Shown in pieces: positions 31,091 through 44,018 of a stretch of 64,000 bases of DNA (position 1 is its first letter; each line of letters begins with the position of its first letter). This DNA comes from Pseudomonas anuradhapurensis (lineage in GTDB: Bacteria > Pseudomonadota > Gammaproteobacteria > Pseudomonadales > Pseudomonadaceae). The notes beneath the pieces were generated by a model. The model was not told the DNA's origin. It saw only the letters and a list, made by a program, of their open reading frames with translations, and did not search any database. The translations under genes were made by a program, and so were the position numbers. Location of the stretch: the NCBI RefSeq assembly GCF_014269225.2, contig NZ_CP077097.1, positions 2,119,001 to 2,183,000 on the forward strand, read 5' to 3'.

Positions 31091-31164
31091 CTCAGGCGGC
31101 GAAGCTGAAAACCGCAGGCGGCTGCCCAGCCCTGTGGCGCATCACGGCGCTACTGCGAACGCTG

Positions 31165-32451
31165 TCATTTCAGTTCGATCTGTGCGCACAGCCCGCCACT
31201 CGCGCGGTTGCTCAGGGTCAGTCGGCCGCCCATGGCCTGGATCAGCTGGTAGGCGATGGCCAGACCCAGCCCGGTACCACCGGTGCTGCGGTTGCGTGAG
31301 CCTTCCACGCGGTAGAACGGCTTCAACACCTCATCCAGTTCGCCAGCGGGTATCCCCGGCCCATTGTCGAGCACGCGGATCACCGTCATGTCGCCCTCGC
31401 GGCATACTTCCAGCTCGGCAGCGCCGGCGAACTTGAGGGCATTGTCCACCAGGTTCACCAGGACCCGGCGCAAGGCGTGCGGCCGGGTTTCCAGCAGGCT
31501 GTCGCTGCTGCCATGGCGCTCGACCCGGGCCCCGCTGTCCTGGTAGTCGAATACCAGGCTGTCGAGGAATGCATCGAGGTTGACCCGGCAGGGGGCTTCG
31601 GTGCTGGTGTCCATGCTGCGGGCATAGGCCACGCCTTCGCGCACCAGGTGTTCCATCTCGCCCAGGTCGCTCCACAGCTTGTCCTTTTCCACCCCGTCGT
31701 CCATCACCTCGACACGCAGCTTCATGCGCGTGATCGGTGTTTGCAGGTCGTGCGAAATTGCCGCCAGCAATTGCATGCGCTCTTTCAGGTAGGCGGCGAT
31801 ACGCGCCTGCAGGGCGTTGAACGCCACTGCGGCGTAGCGCACTTCGCGCGGGCCGCTTTCATCCAGCTGCACGCCGGGCTTGTCCGGGTCGAGGTTGTCC
31901 ACCGCGCGGGCCAGGCGGGTCAGCGGGCTGATCGCCAGGCGCACGGCCAGCCAGGTGCACAGCAACAGCACGGCCAACTGGATCAGCAGCACCACCGGCA
32001 GCCAGCGGGCCACCGGGACCGGCGCCGGGGTCACGTCGATGGTCAGCGGTGCGCCGTCGGCCAGGCGCAGGTGGGCCTGGAAGTGCGCGATCGGGCCGGG
32101 GATTTCCTGGAAGGTCAGGCGGTAGTCGCTGCCGATTGCCTTGACGATCGAATCGGCGGCCATGGGTGGGTCGCTGCTGGGCATTGCCTCGCCTGCCAGG
32201 CCCTGGTCCAGTCGGTAGCGGTAGGTGCGCCGTTCCAGGCGCGGCAACCAGGCGGCGCGTTCAGCTGCGGGCAGGCGGTCGAGGATGGCTACCGAGGTGG
32301 CCACGTCCTGTTCCAGGGTGCTGAGCATCATCGAGCGGCTGCTGATGTAGCGCTCGTAGGCCTGCAGGCCGAATGACAGGCCATAGGCCAGGACCAGGCC
32401 GGTGAAGAAGATCAGTGCCAGGCGCGAGGCAAGGGTGCGTGGCCACTTCAT
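31165..32451 (-). CDS. Two-component sensor histidine kinase (EnvZ-like)
   Basis: A 428-residue inner-membrane kinase. Span 1 is near residues 10-30 and span 2 near 148-172, enclosing a periplasmic sensor of about 115 residues with no recognised fold. HAMP follows (residues 170-220), then the phosphoacceptor His234 in AAISHDLQTPITRMKL and the ATP-binding region (NLVDNALKF, DNGPGIPAGELDEVLKPFYR, GGTGLGLAIAYQL). It overlaps the response regulator by 4 bases. Position beside the RiPP block and shared promoter sites suggest it senses the stress or metal that the RiPP answers; the signal is unknown. Confidence 0.95.
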   Translation of the reverse strand: MKWPRTLASRLALIFFTGLVLAYGLSFGLQAYERYISSRSMMLSTLEQDVATSVAILDRLPAAERAAWLPRLERRTYRYRLDQGLAGEAMPSSDPPMAADSIVKAIGSDYRLTFQEIPGPIAHFQAHLRLADGAPLTIDVTPAPVPVARWLPVVLLIQLAVLLLCTWLAVRLAISPLTRLARAVDNLDPDKPGVQLDESGPREVRYAAVAFNALQARIAAYLKERMQLLAAISHDLQTPITRMKLRVEVMDDGVEKDKLWSDLGEMEHLVREGVAYARSMDTSTEAPCRVNLDAFLDSLVFDYQDSGARVERHGSSDSLLETRPHALRRVLVNLVDNALKFAGAAELEVCREGDMTVIRVLDNGPGIPAGELDEVLKPFYRVEGSRNRSTGGTGLGLAIAYQLIQAMGGRLTLSNRASGGLCAQIELK

Positions 32452-33188
32452 GACGGCGACTCGAGCAGTTGCACCGGCAACGAGAACACGTAGCCCTCGC
32501 TGCGCACGGTCTTGATGCAGCTGGGTTCGCGCGCGTCATCACCCAGGCGCTGGCGCAGGCGGCTGACCAGCAGGTCGATGGAGCGGTCGAAGATGTCGGC
32601 CTCGCGGCCCTGGGTCAGGTTGAGCAACTGCTCACGGCTGAGCACCCGCTGCGGGTGGTCGAGAAACACCCGTAGCAGGCGGTATTCGGCGCCGCTCAGG
32701 GCCACCAGGGTGCCTTCGCGGTCGAGCAGGTGGCGCGCGGTGGTGTCCAGGCGCCATTGGCCGAAGCCGAGCAGCCGGCTGCTTTCGCTGATGGTCAGGT
32801 TGGGCGGCAGCATGCGGGTGCGGCGCAGCACGGCATTGATGCGTGCGAGCAGTTCGCGAGCCGAGAACGGCTTGGTCAGGTAGTCGTCGGCACCCATTTC
32901 CAGGCCGATGATGCGGTCGGTCTCGTCGTTACGGGCGGTCAGCATCAGCACCGGGGTGTTGCGATGCTTGCCGGCGCGCAGCTCGCGACACAGCAACAGG
33001 CCGTCGTCGCCGGGCATCATGATGTCGAGCACGATCAGGTCGACACTGTTGGCTTCGAGAAAGGCGCGCATCTGCCGGCCGTCGGCGACGATGCTGGTGC
33101 GCAGGCCGTTCTTCTTCAGGTAATTGCCGACCAGTTCGCGGATTTCGCGGTCGTCGTCGACGATCAGGATGTGATCGACATGTTCCAT
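32448..33188 (-). CDS. OmpR-family response regulator
   Basis: A 246-residue DNA-binding regulator. The receiver domain has Asp55 as phosphorylation site (LIVLDIMMPG), with acidic residues in VDDDRE and the switch Lys in YLTKPFSARELLAR. The C-terminal winged helix (residues 145-235) ends with DRSIDLLVSRLRQRLGDD and IKTVRSEGYVF. It is the first gene of the operon with the kinase. About 68 bases upstream is a 10-bp-spaced TGTATT/TGTATC pair, fitting autoregulation. The same site precedes the RiPP operon. Confidence 0.96.
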   Translation of the reverse strand: MEHVDHILIVDDDREIRELVGNYLKKNGLRTSIVADGRQMRAFLEANSVDLIVLDIMMPGDDGLLLCRELRAGKHRNTPVLMLTARNDETDRIIGLEMGADDYLTKPFSARELLARINAVLRRTRMLPPNLTISESSRLLGFGQWRLDTTARHLLDREGTLVALSGAEYRLLRVFLDHPQRVLSREQLLNLTQGREADIFDRSIDLLVSRLRQRLGDDAREPSCIKTVRSEGYVFSLPVQLLESPS

Positions 33189-33255
33189 GCTGCGTTCCTG
33201 TGCAGAGGGTGTGGGCGCAGTGTACCGAGCGCATGCGCGCTTGCCTGCTGGGGTT

Positions 33256-33274
33256 TGTATTGCAGTGTATCTGG
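33256..33274 (+). promoter_or_regulatory. Candidate response-regulator site in the two-component/DUF2790 divergent promoter
   Basis: TGTATTGCAGTGTATCTGG matches the RiPP-operon element at 27439-27457 at 17 of 19 positions. The half-sites are 10 bases apart. A further GATACA (the reverse of TGTATC) lies at 33285-33290. The element sits between the response-regulator gene and the divergent DUF2790-thioredoxin pair, so it could serve both. Confidence 0.6.
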
Positions 33275-33406
33275 CTCTGCGGCTGATACAGGAGGAAGCA
33301 GATCACCCCGCTGGGCGACACATACGGGATACCTGGCAGCGCTGAAATGGCTCTCGACCGGGGAGCACGACTCCCCACCCCCAAAGCGTCACACAGGAGA
33401 GATGCC

Positions 33407-33682
33407 ATGAACTTCAAGACCTTCGCCAGCGCCAGCCTGTTCGCCGTGCTCAGCTTCGGCACCCTGGCCGCCCACGCTGCCAGCGCACCGATGGACGACG
33501 CTGCCGTGATGCAGTACCGCTACGGCGACCACCTGGATGTGCAGAAAGTGTTATCGGTGCAGGATGACCAGAGCAACGCCTGCGGCCTGGTGAACACCCG
33601 CATGGACTACCTCGACTCCAAGGGCCAGCAGCAAAGCGTGCAGTACCGCAGCTACGCCACTGGCGGTTGCCATGAAAATTGA
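33407..33682 (+). CDS. DUF2790 family small secreted protein
   Basis: A 91-residue periplasmic protein with a clear signal peptide (MNFKTFASASLFAVLSFGTLAAHA). The mature part fits DUF2790, a Pseudomonas family: MQYRYGDHLDVQKVLSV, a central MDYLDSKGQQQ and two cysteines (SNACGLV, GGCHEN), likely a disulfide. Relatives are often found beside metal or stress two-component systems. The end overlaps the thioredoxin-like gene by 11 bases, so the two are coupled. It is divergent from the response-regulator gene. Confidence 0.85.
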   Translation: MNFKTFASASLFAVLSFGTLAAHAASAPMDDAAVMQYRYGDHLDVQKVLSVQDDQSNACGLVNTRMDYLDSKGQQQSVQYRSYATGGCHEN

Positions 33683-34208
33683 TCGCCGCCTGATGCTGAA
33701 GGTGGGCGGTATTGCCCTGGCCGTGGTCGGCCTGGGCCTGGCCGGGCACCTGCTGGCCCGCGACAGCTACGGTGCGATGCCGTCGCTGTCGGGCGCCAGC
33801 CAGTGGCTCAATTCGGCGCCGCTGGATGCCCCGGCACTGAAGGGCAAGGTGGTGCTGGTGGATTTCTGGACCTGGGACTGCATCAACTGCCAGCGCAGCC
33901 TGCCGCATGTGAACGCGTGGGCACGGCGCTATGCCGACCAGGGCCTGGTAGTGGTCGGCGTGCACACACCGGAGTACGACTACGAGCACGATGTCGGCAC
34001 CTTGCGTGACAAGGTGGCCAGGCTGGGGATTGCTTACCCGGTGGCCGTCGACAACGACTACCAGGTGTGGAATGCCTGGGGCAACCAGTTCTGGCCGGCG
34101 CACTATTTCGTCGACCGCAAGGGCCAGGTGCGCCATGTGCATTTTGGCGAGGGCGATTACACCGGGCAGGAGCAGGTGATACAGGCGTTGCTGGATGAGC
34201 AGGGATGA
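33672..34208 (+). CDS. TlpA/DipZ-like membrane-anchored thioredoxin
   Basis: A 178-residue protein with an N-terminal anchor or uncleaved signal (LMLKVGGIALAVVGLGLAGHLL). A thioredoxin fold follows, with the active site W-D-C-I-N-C, as in DipZ-like proteins, and the cis-Pro region in NQFWPAHYFVDRKGQVRHVHFGEG. It should reduce or isomerise disulfides in the periplasm. It overlaps the DUF2790 gene by 11 bases. A redox protein co-regulated with a cysteine-rich RiPP would make sense, since the peptide thiols must be kept reduced, but this is inference. Confidence 0.88.
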   Translation: MKIDRRLMLKVGGIALAVVGLGLAGHLLARDSYGAMPSLSGASQWLNSAPLDAPALKGKVVLVDFWTWDCINCQRSLPHVNAWARRYADQGLVVVGVHTPEYDYEHDVGTLRDKVARLGIAYPVAVDNDYQVWNAWGNQFWPAHYFVDRKGQVRHVHFGEGDYTGQEQVIQALLDEQG

Positions 34209-34212
34209 TTGG

Positions 34213-34285
34213 CCTGTGCCGGCCTGTTCGCAGGTGAGCCCGCTCCCACAGGAGGTACGCAGTACCTGTGAGGGCGGGCCGGCGG
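34213..34285. repeat. P. putida-type 35-bp REP with degenerate inverted partner
   Basis: CCTGTGCCGGCCTGTTCGCA followed by GGTGAGCCCGCTCCCACAGG (34213-34252) has the layout of the common Pseudomonas REP. A decayed inverted copy (ACCTGTGAGGGCGGGCCGG) follows. It lies between the convergent thioredoxin-like gene and the aroE-like gene. Confidence 0.75.
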
Positions 34286-34304
34286 CGAAGCAGCCTGCGC
34301 CGCA

Positions 34305-35156
34305 TCATCCGCCAAAGCTGGCAAAATGCGCCTGCATCCGCGCCGCATCAGCCTGGCGCCCGCTGAACAGTTCGAATGCTTTCACCGCCTGGAACACCGC
34401 CATGTTGCTGCCATCCAGCGTTCGGCAGCCCAGTGCCCGGGCGGCGCGCAGCAGTTCGGTTTCCAGCGGGAAGTAGATGATCTCGGCTACCCACAAGCGC
34501 GCATGCAGCAGCGCCACCGGCAGTGGTGTGCCAGGCAGCTTGGCCATGCCCACCGGGGTGGTATTGACCAGCCCGTCCGCTTCGGCCAGCGCCACGGCCA
34601 GGTCGCTGCCGACCACGGCGCGTCCGCTGCCGAAATGCGTATTCAGGTTGTCCACCAAGGCCTGCGCACGCGCCGCGTCCACTTCGAACAGCACCAGCCG
34701 CTCGACCCCTTCCCCCAGCAGGGCATGCGCCACAGCCGAGCCGGCGCCACCGGCACCCATCTGCACCACCTGGCGCCGGGCCACGTCGGGCAGGCCACGG
34801 CGCAAGCCTTCGGCAAAGCCCAGGCAGTCGGTGTTGTGGCCGACCCGCTTGCCGTCCTTGAGCACCACGGTGTTCACCGCGCCGATGCCGCGGGCTTCCT
34901 CCGACAGCTCGTCGAGCAATGGCAGGATTGCCTGTTTGAACGGGTAGGTGATGTTGAGCCCGGTAAAGCCGGTGTACTGCGCGGCGTCGAGCAGGCCGGG
35001 CAGGGCACTGTCGTCCAGTTGCAATTGGTCGGCATCGATCAGCCGGTACAGGTAGCGCAGGGCCTGGGCATCGCCTTCGTGTTCGTGCAGGGCTGGGGTA
35101 CGCGATAGCTGGATACCGCGGCCGATCAGGCCGGCGAGGATGGCTGGCTGGCTCAT
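34305..35156 (-). CDS. Shikimate/quinate dehydrogenase family protein
   Basis: A 283-residue NAD(P)-dependent oxidoreductase of the AroE family. Present are the substrate-site Lys and Asp ([26 protein letters not shown]), the nucleotide-binding [15 protein letters not shown] loop, and [20 protein letters not shown] 35156 overlaps the aroQ stop (ATGA). Pairing with a type II dehydroquinase outside the main aro operon suggests a catabolic quinate/shikimate role rather than the housekeeping AroE, which is inference. Pseudomonas genomes carry several such AroE paralogues. Confidence 0.88.
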   Translation of the reverse strand: MSQPAILAGLIGRGIQLSRTPALHEHEGDAQALRYLYRLIDADQLQLDDSALPGLLDAAQYTGFTGLNITYPFKQAILPLLDELSEEARGIGAVNTVVLKDGKRVGHNTDCLGFAEGLRRGLPDVARRQVVQMGAGGAGSAVAHALLGEGVERLVLFEVDAARAQALVDNLNTHFGSGRAVVGSDLAVALAEADGLVNTTPVGMAKLPGTPLPVALLHARLWVAEIIYFPLETELLRAARALGCRTLDGSNMAVFQAVKAFELFSGRQADAARMQAHFASFGG

Positions 35157-35602
35157 GCGCCGCGCTCCTGCAGCATTTCGGCGAAGTGGCTGAGGGCCAT
35201 GCGGTAGCCGTGGCTGCCCAGGCCGCAGATCACGCCAACGGCAACGGCGGATACGAAGGACAGGTGGCGGAACGGCTCGCGCTTGTGCACGTTGGACAGA
35301 TGCACCTCGATCACCGGCAGTTCGGCGGCGACCAGGGCATCGCGGATGGCCACCGAGGTGTGAGTCCAGGCACCGGGGTTGATCACGATGCCGGCGCAGC
35401 GGCCGCGGGCGGCATGGATCCAGTCGATCAGTTCGCCTTCGTGATTGGTTTGCCGGAATTCGATTTCCAGGCCATGGGCATGGGCGGTATCGGCACATCC
35501 CTGGGCCAGGTCGGCGAGGGTTTCGTAGCCATACTGGGCAGGCTCACGGGTACCCAGCATGTTCAGGTTGGGGCCGTTGAGCACGAGAATGAGAGGCTTC
35601 AT
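35153..35602 (-). CDS. aroQ: Type II 3-dehydroquinate dehydratase
   Basis: A 149-residue enzyme that interconverts 3-dehydroquinate and 3-dehydroshikimate. The family motifs are all visible: [18 protein letters not shown] with the catalytic Tyr, [17 protein letters not shown], and [17 protein letters not shown] with the catalytic His. I chose ATG 35602 ([10 protein letters not shown]); ATG 35611 three codons earlier is also possible. It is the first gene of a two-gene operon with the aroE-like gene. Its leader contains a TetR-like palindrome. Confidence 0.95.
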   Translation of the reverse strand: MKPLILVLNGPNLNMLGTREPAQYGYETLADLAQGCADTAHAHGLEIEFRQTNHEGELIDWIHAARGRCAGIVINPGAWTHTSVAIRDALVAAELPVIEVHLSNVHKREPFRHLSFVSAVAVGVICGLGSHGYRMALSHFAEMLQERGA

Positions 35603-35643
35603 GACGAGCATCGCTTTGTTGTTGTTGGATGCACCCAGTTTTG

Positions 35644-35660
35644 TACCGACTGGTTAGTTT
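35644..35660. promoter_or_regulatory. Possible TetR-type operator upstream of aroQ
   Basis: ACCGAC-TG-GTTAGT at 35645-35658 is an imperfect version of the ACCGAC-N2-GTCGGT pattern often bound by TetR regulators. It lies about 43 bases upstream of the aroQ start. No TetR gene is adjacent. Confidence 0.25.
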
Positions 35661-35732
35661 AGTCAATCGAGCTGAAGCGTGACCCCGGGAAAGTGGGCGA
35701 TTATCGAACCCTGATTACCGAGAAGCGTACGC

Positions 35733-35748
35733 ATTACAGAATTGTCAT
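35733..35748. promoter_or_regulatory. CusR/CzcR/CopR-like box upstream of czcCBA
   Basis: ATTACAGAATTGTCAT is an inverted repeat (ATTACA, 4-base centre, TGTCAT) of the type bound by heavy-metal OmpR-family regulators. It lies about 74 bases before the czcC start. No matching two-component pair is adjacent to the operon. Confidence 0.5.
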
Positions 35749-35821
35749 TTTGCCGCCACCGCGCCGATAAGCAGCGCTTTCTACAGTGCCTCGCCAACGT
35801 TCGCCGACGAGGAGCTGTTTC

Positions 35822-37067
35822 GTGCCCATCCCCCGCAAGATCGCCTTGCTCTGCCTGTTGCTGGCGGGCGCCGCCAGCGCCGAGACCGGCCCGAGCCTGA
35901 GCCTGCCCCAGGCGCTGGCCGCCGCCTTTGCGAATAACCCGGAGCTGGCTGCGGCCGGCCAGCAAATCGGCATCGCCGACGGCGAACGGCGCCAGGCCGG
36001 GCTGATTCCCAACCCGGAGCTGGCCTGGGAACGGGAGGACACCCGCCGCGACACCAGCACCACCACAGTCACCCTCAGCCAGCCATTGGAATTGGGCGGC
36101 AAACGCGGTACACGCATTGCCGTGGCCAGTGCCGGCCAGGCCATCGCCCAGCTGGACCTCGAGCGCCAGCGTAATGGCCTGCGCGCCGACGTGGTGCAGG
36201 CATTCCACGCCGCCTTGCGCGCGCAAACTGCCGTGGCACTGGCGCAGCAATCCCAGGCGTTGACCGAGCGTGGCTTGCGGGTGGCGCAGGGGCGGGTAGC
36301 TGCCGGCCAGTCGTCACCGCTGGAAGCCACCCGCGCCCAGGTGCAGCTGGCTCAGGCCGTGGCTGCAGTGCGCCGCGCGCAAACCCAGCGCAGCGTGGCC
36401 AACCAGGCCCTGGCACGCTTGACTGGCAGCCCGCAGGCAAGCTTCGGGCAATTGCAGACGGCCAACCTGTCGCCCGGTGCTGCGCCCAGCGCTGACGCGT
36501 TGCTCGACCAGGTCGAGCAAACCGTCGAGTGGCGCCTGGCTGCCGCCCAGGTCGAGCGCGGCGACGCGTCCCTCGGCGCGGAAAAGGCCCTGCGTATTCC
36601 CAACCTCACAGTCAGCCTTGGTAGCCAATACAGCCGAGAAGACCGCGAGCGGGTCAACGTGGTCGGCCTGTCGATGCCGTTGCCGCTGTTCGACCGCAAC
36701 CAGGGCAACGTGCTGGCTGCAGCCCGCCGGGCGGACCAGGCGCGGGACCTGCGCAATGCCGTGGCGCTGCGCCTGCGCAGTGAAACGCGCAACGCTGTCA
36801 GCCAGTGGGCGACGGCCATGCAGGACGTGCAGGCCTATGACCGCACCATCCTGCCTGCTGCGCAGCAGGCGGTGGACACGGCCACCCGCGGTTTCGAAAT
36901 GGGCAAGTTCGCCTTTCTCGATGTACTCGATGCCCAGCGCACGCTGATCGACGCACGTGGGCTGTACCTCGAGGCGCTGGCCATGGCGAGCGACGCGCGG
37001 GCGCAGGTCGAACGCATCTATGGCGACCTCGATGACTTCAGCAAATTTCCGCACAGCAGGAGCAACA

Positions 37068-37075
<8 letters not shown>
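35822..37075 (+). CDS. czcC: Outer-membrane efflux protein of a heavy-metal RND pump (CzcC-like)
   Basis: A 417-residue TolC-family protein that forms the outer-membrane channel. GTG 35822 has GAGGAG about 7 bases upstream and gives a signal peptide (KIALLCLLLAGAASAETG). The two-fold OEP repeat is visible (SLPQALAAAFANNPELAAAG; later DVVQAFHAALRAQ and RSETRNAVSQWATAMQDVQAY). It overlaps czcB by 8 bases. It is the first gene of the czcCBA operon and lies behind a CusR-like box. Confidence 0.93.
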
Positions 37076-41421
<4,346 letters not shown>

Positions 41422-41433
41422 GAGGGTTGAGAT

Positions 41434-41558
41434 TGCCGGGGCCGCTTCGCGGCCCATCGCGACACAAGGCCGCTCCTGCAACGGTATGCGTCAATCTGCG
41501 GTGAACGCGTACCGTTGCAGGAGCGGCCTTGTGTCGCGATGGGCTGCAAAGCAGCCGC
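41434..41558. repeat. Paired REP element (BIME-like), 125 bp
   Basis: CATCGCGACACAAGGCCGCT with CCTGCAACGGTA forms the left half and TACCGTTGCAGGAGCGGCCT onward the right half. The whole stretch is a long inverted repeat around 41499. It ends the czcCBA transcript and abuts the stop of the convergent MHS transporter. Confidence 0.85.
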
Positions 41559-41564
41559 GAATGC

Positions 41565-42902
41565 TCAGACTGTACGACGAGCCGCAGCCCGCACACCGTC
41601 GCCTTCCACCTCATCATGCAAGGAAATCCGGGAAGTCTCCGGCAACGCCAACCCGCCCAGCAGCGCCACCAGCGCGATCACCACCAGGTAGAACGCCGGA
41701 GCCAGGCTGCTGCCGGTCTGCCCGATCAGCCAGGTCGCCACCAGCGGCGCGGTACCGCCAAACAGCGTGTAGGCCACGTTGTAGGTAATCGCCGAAGCGG
41801 TATAGCGGGTACGGGTAGGGAAGCTTTCCGACAGCAACGCCGCAGTCACCACGCCACTGCACAACGCCCCGACCGCCAGCAGGATCACCCCCAGCAGCGC
41901 GCCGGCTATCGAACCGGAGCTGGCCAGCCAGTAGGCCGGGAACACGCACAGCATCACCCACAGGCAGGTAAAGCCGATGGTCCTGCGCCGCCCGACGCGG
42001 TCCGAGAACGCCCCGGCCAGCGGGCAGCCGACAGCAGCGAACAGCAGGGCTACCGTGGTCACCAGCAGCGCCTGCGCCCGGGTCAGGTTGCCGACCAGTT
42101 GCAGGTAGGTAGCGAAGTAGGTGGTGAACATGTAGAACGACAGCGCAGTGAGCGAGATGAACGCGCCCAGGTTGCGGATCGCCCGGCCATGGTGGCGCAG
42201 GGTTTCCTTCAGCGGCGAATGCTCATGCGCCTTGCCTTCGGCGAGGGCTTCGCGGAACGCCGGGGTTTCCTCCATGCGCCAGCGCAGGTACAGGCCAACC
42301 AGCCCCAGCGGTGCAGCGATAAGGAACGGGATGCGCCAGCCCCAGGCATTCATGGCTTCGGCCGACAGGCTGGCCTCCAGGCCATAGGCAATCACCGCCG
42401 CGCAGGCAAAGGCGGAAAAGGTCGAGACCGGCACGAAGCTGCCATAGAAGGCACGCTTGTCGTGGGGGGCATGCTCCATCAGGTAGGCGCACGCCCCGGC
42501 ATACTCGCCACCGGCAGAAAAACCCTGCAGGCAGCGCGCCAAGGTTAGCAGCGCAGGGGCCGCCAGGCCGATGCTGGCATAGGTCGGCAGCAGGCCGATC
42601 AAGGTCGTCGAGCCGGCCATCAGCAGGATGGTCAGCGACAGGATGCGTTTGCGTCCCAGGCGGTCACCCAGCGCGCCGAACACGATGCCGCCCAGCGGGC
42701 GCAGGGCAAAGGCCACGGCGAACACGGCGAAGGTTTTCAGCAAGGCCACGCTGGCGTCTGTGCTGGCGAAGAACTGGCTGGCGATCAGGGTAGCGAGAAA
42801 GCCATAGACGGCGAAGTCGAACCACTCGACGAAATTGCCAATGGCCGAGGCGGCGATCACCCGGCGCAGGGTGGCGGGTGATACCTCATGCGATGCAGAC
42901 AT
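41565..42902 (-). CDS. MFS metabolite:H+ symporter (MHS family)
   Basis: A 445-residue inner-membrane transporter of the KgtP/ProP type. The family start is clear (AASAIGNFVEWFDFAVYGFLATLIA). So are the loop motif GALGDRLGRKRILSLTI, the ARCLQGFSAGGEYAGA helix, and the second-half SDRVGRRRTIGF motif. Members take up dicarboxylates, aromatic acids or betaines. It lies 154 bases downstream of a GntR regulator on the same strand and may be its target. The substrate is not defined. Confidence 0.92.
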   Translation of the reverse strand: MSASHEVSPATLRRVIAASAIGNFVEWFDFAVYGFLATLIASQFFASTDASVALLKTFAVFAVAFALRPLGGIVFGALGDRLGRKRILSLTILLMAGSTTLIGLLPTYASIGLAAPALLTLARCLQGFSAGGEYAGACAYLMEHAPHDKRAFYGSFVPVSTFSAFACAAVIAYGLEASLSAEAMNAWGWRIPFLIAAPLGLVGLYLRWRMEETPAFREALAEGKAHEHSPLKETLRHHGRAIRNLGAFISLTALSFYMFTTYFATYLQLVGNLTRAQALLVTTVALLFAAVGCPLAGAFSDRVGRRRTIGFTCLWVMLCVFPAYWLASSGSIAGALLGVILLAVGALCSGVVTAALLSESFPTRTRYTASAITYNVAYTLFGGTAPLVATWLIGQTGSSLAPAFYLVVIALVALLGGLALPETSRISLHDEVEGDGVRAAARRTV

Positions 42903-43056
42903 ACGGAAGCTCTCCGGTTTCCATAGGCAGCCTGGATGAATGTGGCGCGCTTCAGCGCGCCATCGTTGTTATCAGCGCCAGTAGACCGAGTCGGGCAGCG
43001 GCGTGCTTCGTTCAGGGCGACCTTGGGATGCCTGTTTCGACCGTTTCGGGCAGGCG

Positions 43057-43740
43057 CTACACCGCAAACACCACGCCGGTGCGTGAAGCGGCATTGCGAA
43101 TGTGCTCGTGCATTGCCTTGTGCGCCGCAGCCTGCGAACGACGGCTCAGGGCGCGAAGGATCTTGCGGTGTTCCTGCCAGGTCTCCATGGCCCGCTCCGG
43201 GCGAATGAACGGCAGCTTCTGGCTTTCCAGGAAGATGTCCTGGCTGGCGGTGATCACCTGCAGCATGGCGTGGTTGCCACAGGCTTGCAGCAGCAACTGG
43301 TGGAAAGCGAAGTCCAGCTGGGCGGCGGCTTCGAAGCGGCCGGCACGAAGCTCCTGGCGCATCGCCTCGACATTTTCCTCAAGGCGGTCGATGTCGTCCG
43401 CCGTCAGCGCCAGCGCCGCCTGACCGGCGGCAAACCCTTCCAGGGCATAGCGCAGCTGGAAGGTGTCGCTGGCCGACACCTGTTCGGCGTAGGGCCAGGC
43501 GAACGCCGCGGGCGCCGGCACCTGGACGAACACACCCTTGCCCGGCTGGACGCTGACCAGGCCCAGGGCGCTGAGGGATGACAGGGCCTCGCGCAACGAC
43601 GCCCGGCTGACCCCCAACTGCTCGGCCAGGTCGCGCTGCGAGGGCAGGGCATCGCCGGGCTGATAGGCACCTTCATCGATCAACTTGCGGATGCCTTGCA
43701 GGGCCTGTTCGGGGACGGCGCGGGGGAGGGTGTCGAGCAT
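43057..43740 (-). CDS. GntR family regulator, FadR/FCD type
   Basis: A 227-residue regulator. The winged helix is residues 10-70 (LPSQRDLAEQLGVSRASLREALSSLSALGLVSVQPGKGVFV). The FCD ligand domain has its usual acid and His metal ligands (DFAFHQLLLQACGN; EHRKILRALSRR; HEHIRNA). ATG 43740 fits the family N-terminus. It is divergent from the amino-acid ABC operon and upstream of the MHS gene, so it may govern both. The 11-base sequence CTGTTCAGACC occurs right at its start and again in the middle of the divergent gap. Confidence 0.93.
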   Translation of the reverse strand: MLDTLPRAVPEQALQGIRKLIDEGAYQPGDALPSQRDLAEQLGVSRASLREALSSLSALGLVSVQPGKGVFVQVPAPAAFAWPYAEQVSASDTFQLRYALEGFAAGQAALALTADDIDRLEENVEAMRQELRAGRFEAAAQLDFAFHQLLLQACGNHAMLQVITASQDIFLESQKLPFIRPERAMETWQEHRKILRALSRRSQAAAHKAMHEHIRNAASRTGVVFAV

Positions 43741-43741
43741 G

Positions 43742-43755
43742 CTGTTCAGACCGGT
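43742..43755. promoter_or_regulatory. Repeated element at the GntR gene start (copy 1)
   Basis: CTGTTCAGACCGGT lies directly upstream of the GntR start codon. It matches 43888-43901 at 13 of 14 bases. It is placed so that a bound protein would block the GntR ribosome site or promoter. Confidence 0.4.
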
Positions 43756-43887
43756 CGGAGGCGATGACCTTGGCTTTTTACGGCTATTGCCCGGTGCTGG
43801 CAAGTGTTGCGCCGCGCTGGCGCAAGCTGCAGCGGGGCTGCACGAAAGCGGGGCGTAGGCGTTTGGCCGTCCATCGGCACCGGCTGA

Positions 43888-43901
43888 CTGTTCAGACCAG
43901 T
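43888..43901. promoter_or_regulatory. Repeated element in the GntR/ABC gap (copy 2)
   Basis: CTGTTCAGACCAGT is the second copy. It is about 120 bases upstream of the ABC binding-protein gene and may be an operator for the same regulator. Confidence 0.4.
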
Positions 43902-44018
43902 AAGACCGTGCAATGCCGCCCTTCGCCACGTTCGTGCAGGGGTGGCGGCCTTCGCTGGCATGCCCTGTGCACTGCCCAGCCGGCACCTTCCTTCCATTGA
44001 TTTCTGCGAGGCCGTTCG

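Noticed and set aside
35153-35602. The housekeeping aroQ-accBC locus
   Set aside because: Housekeeping aroQ is normally followed by accB and accC. Here the partner is an aroE-like gene with a 4-base overlap, so this is an additional copy.
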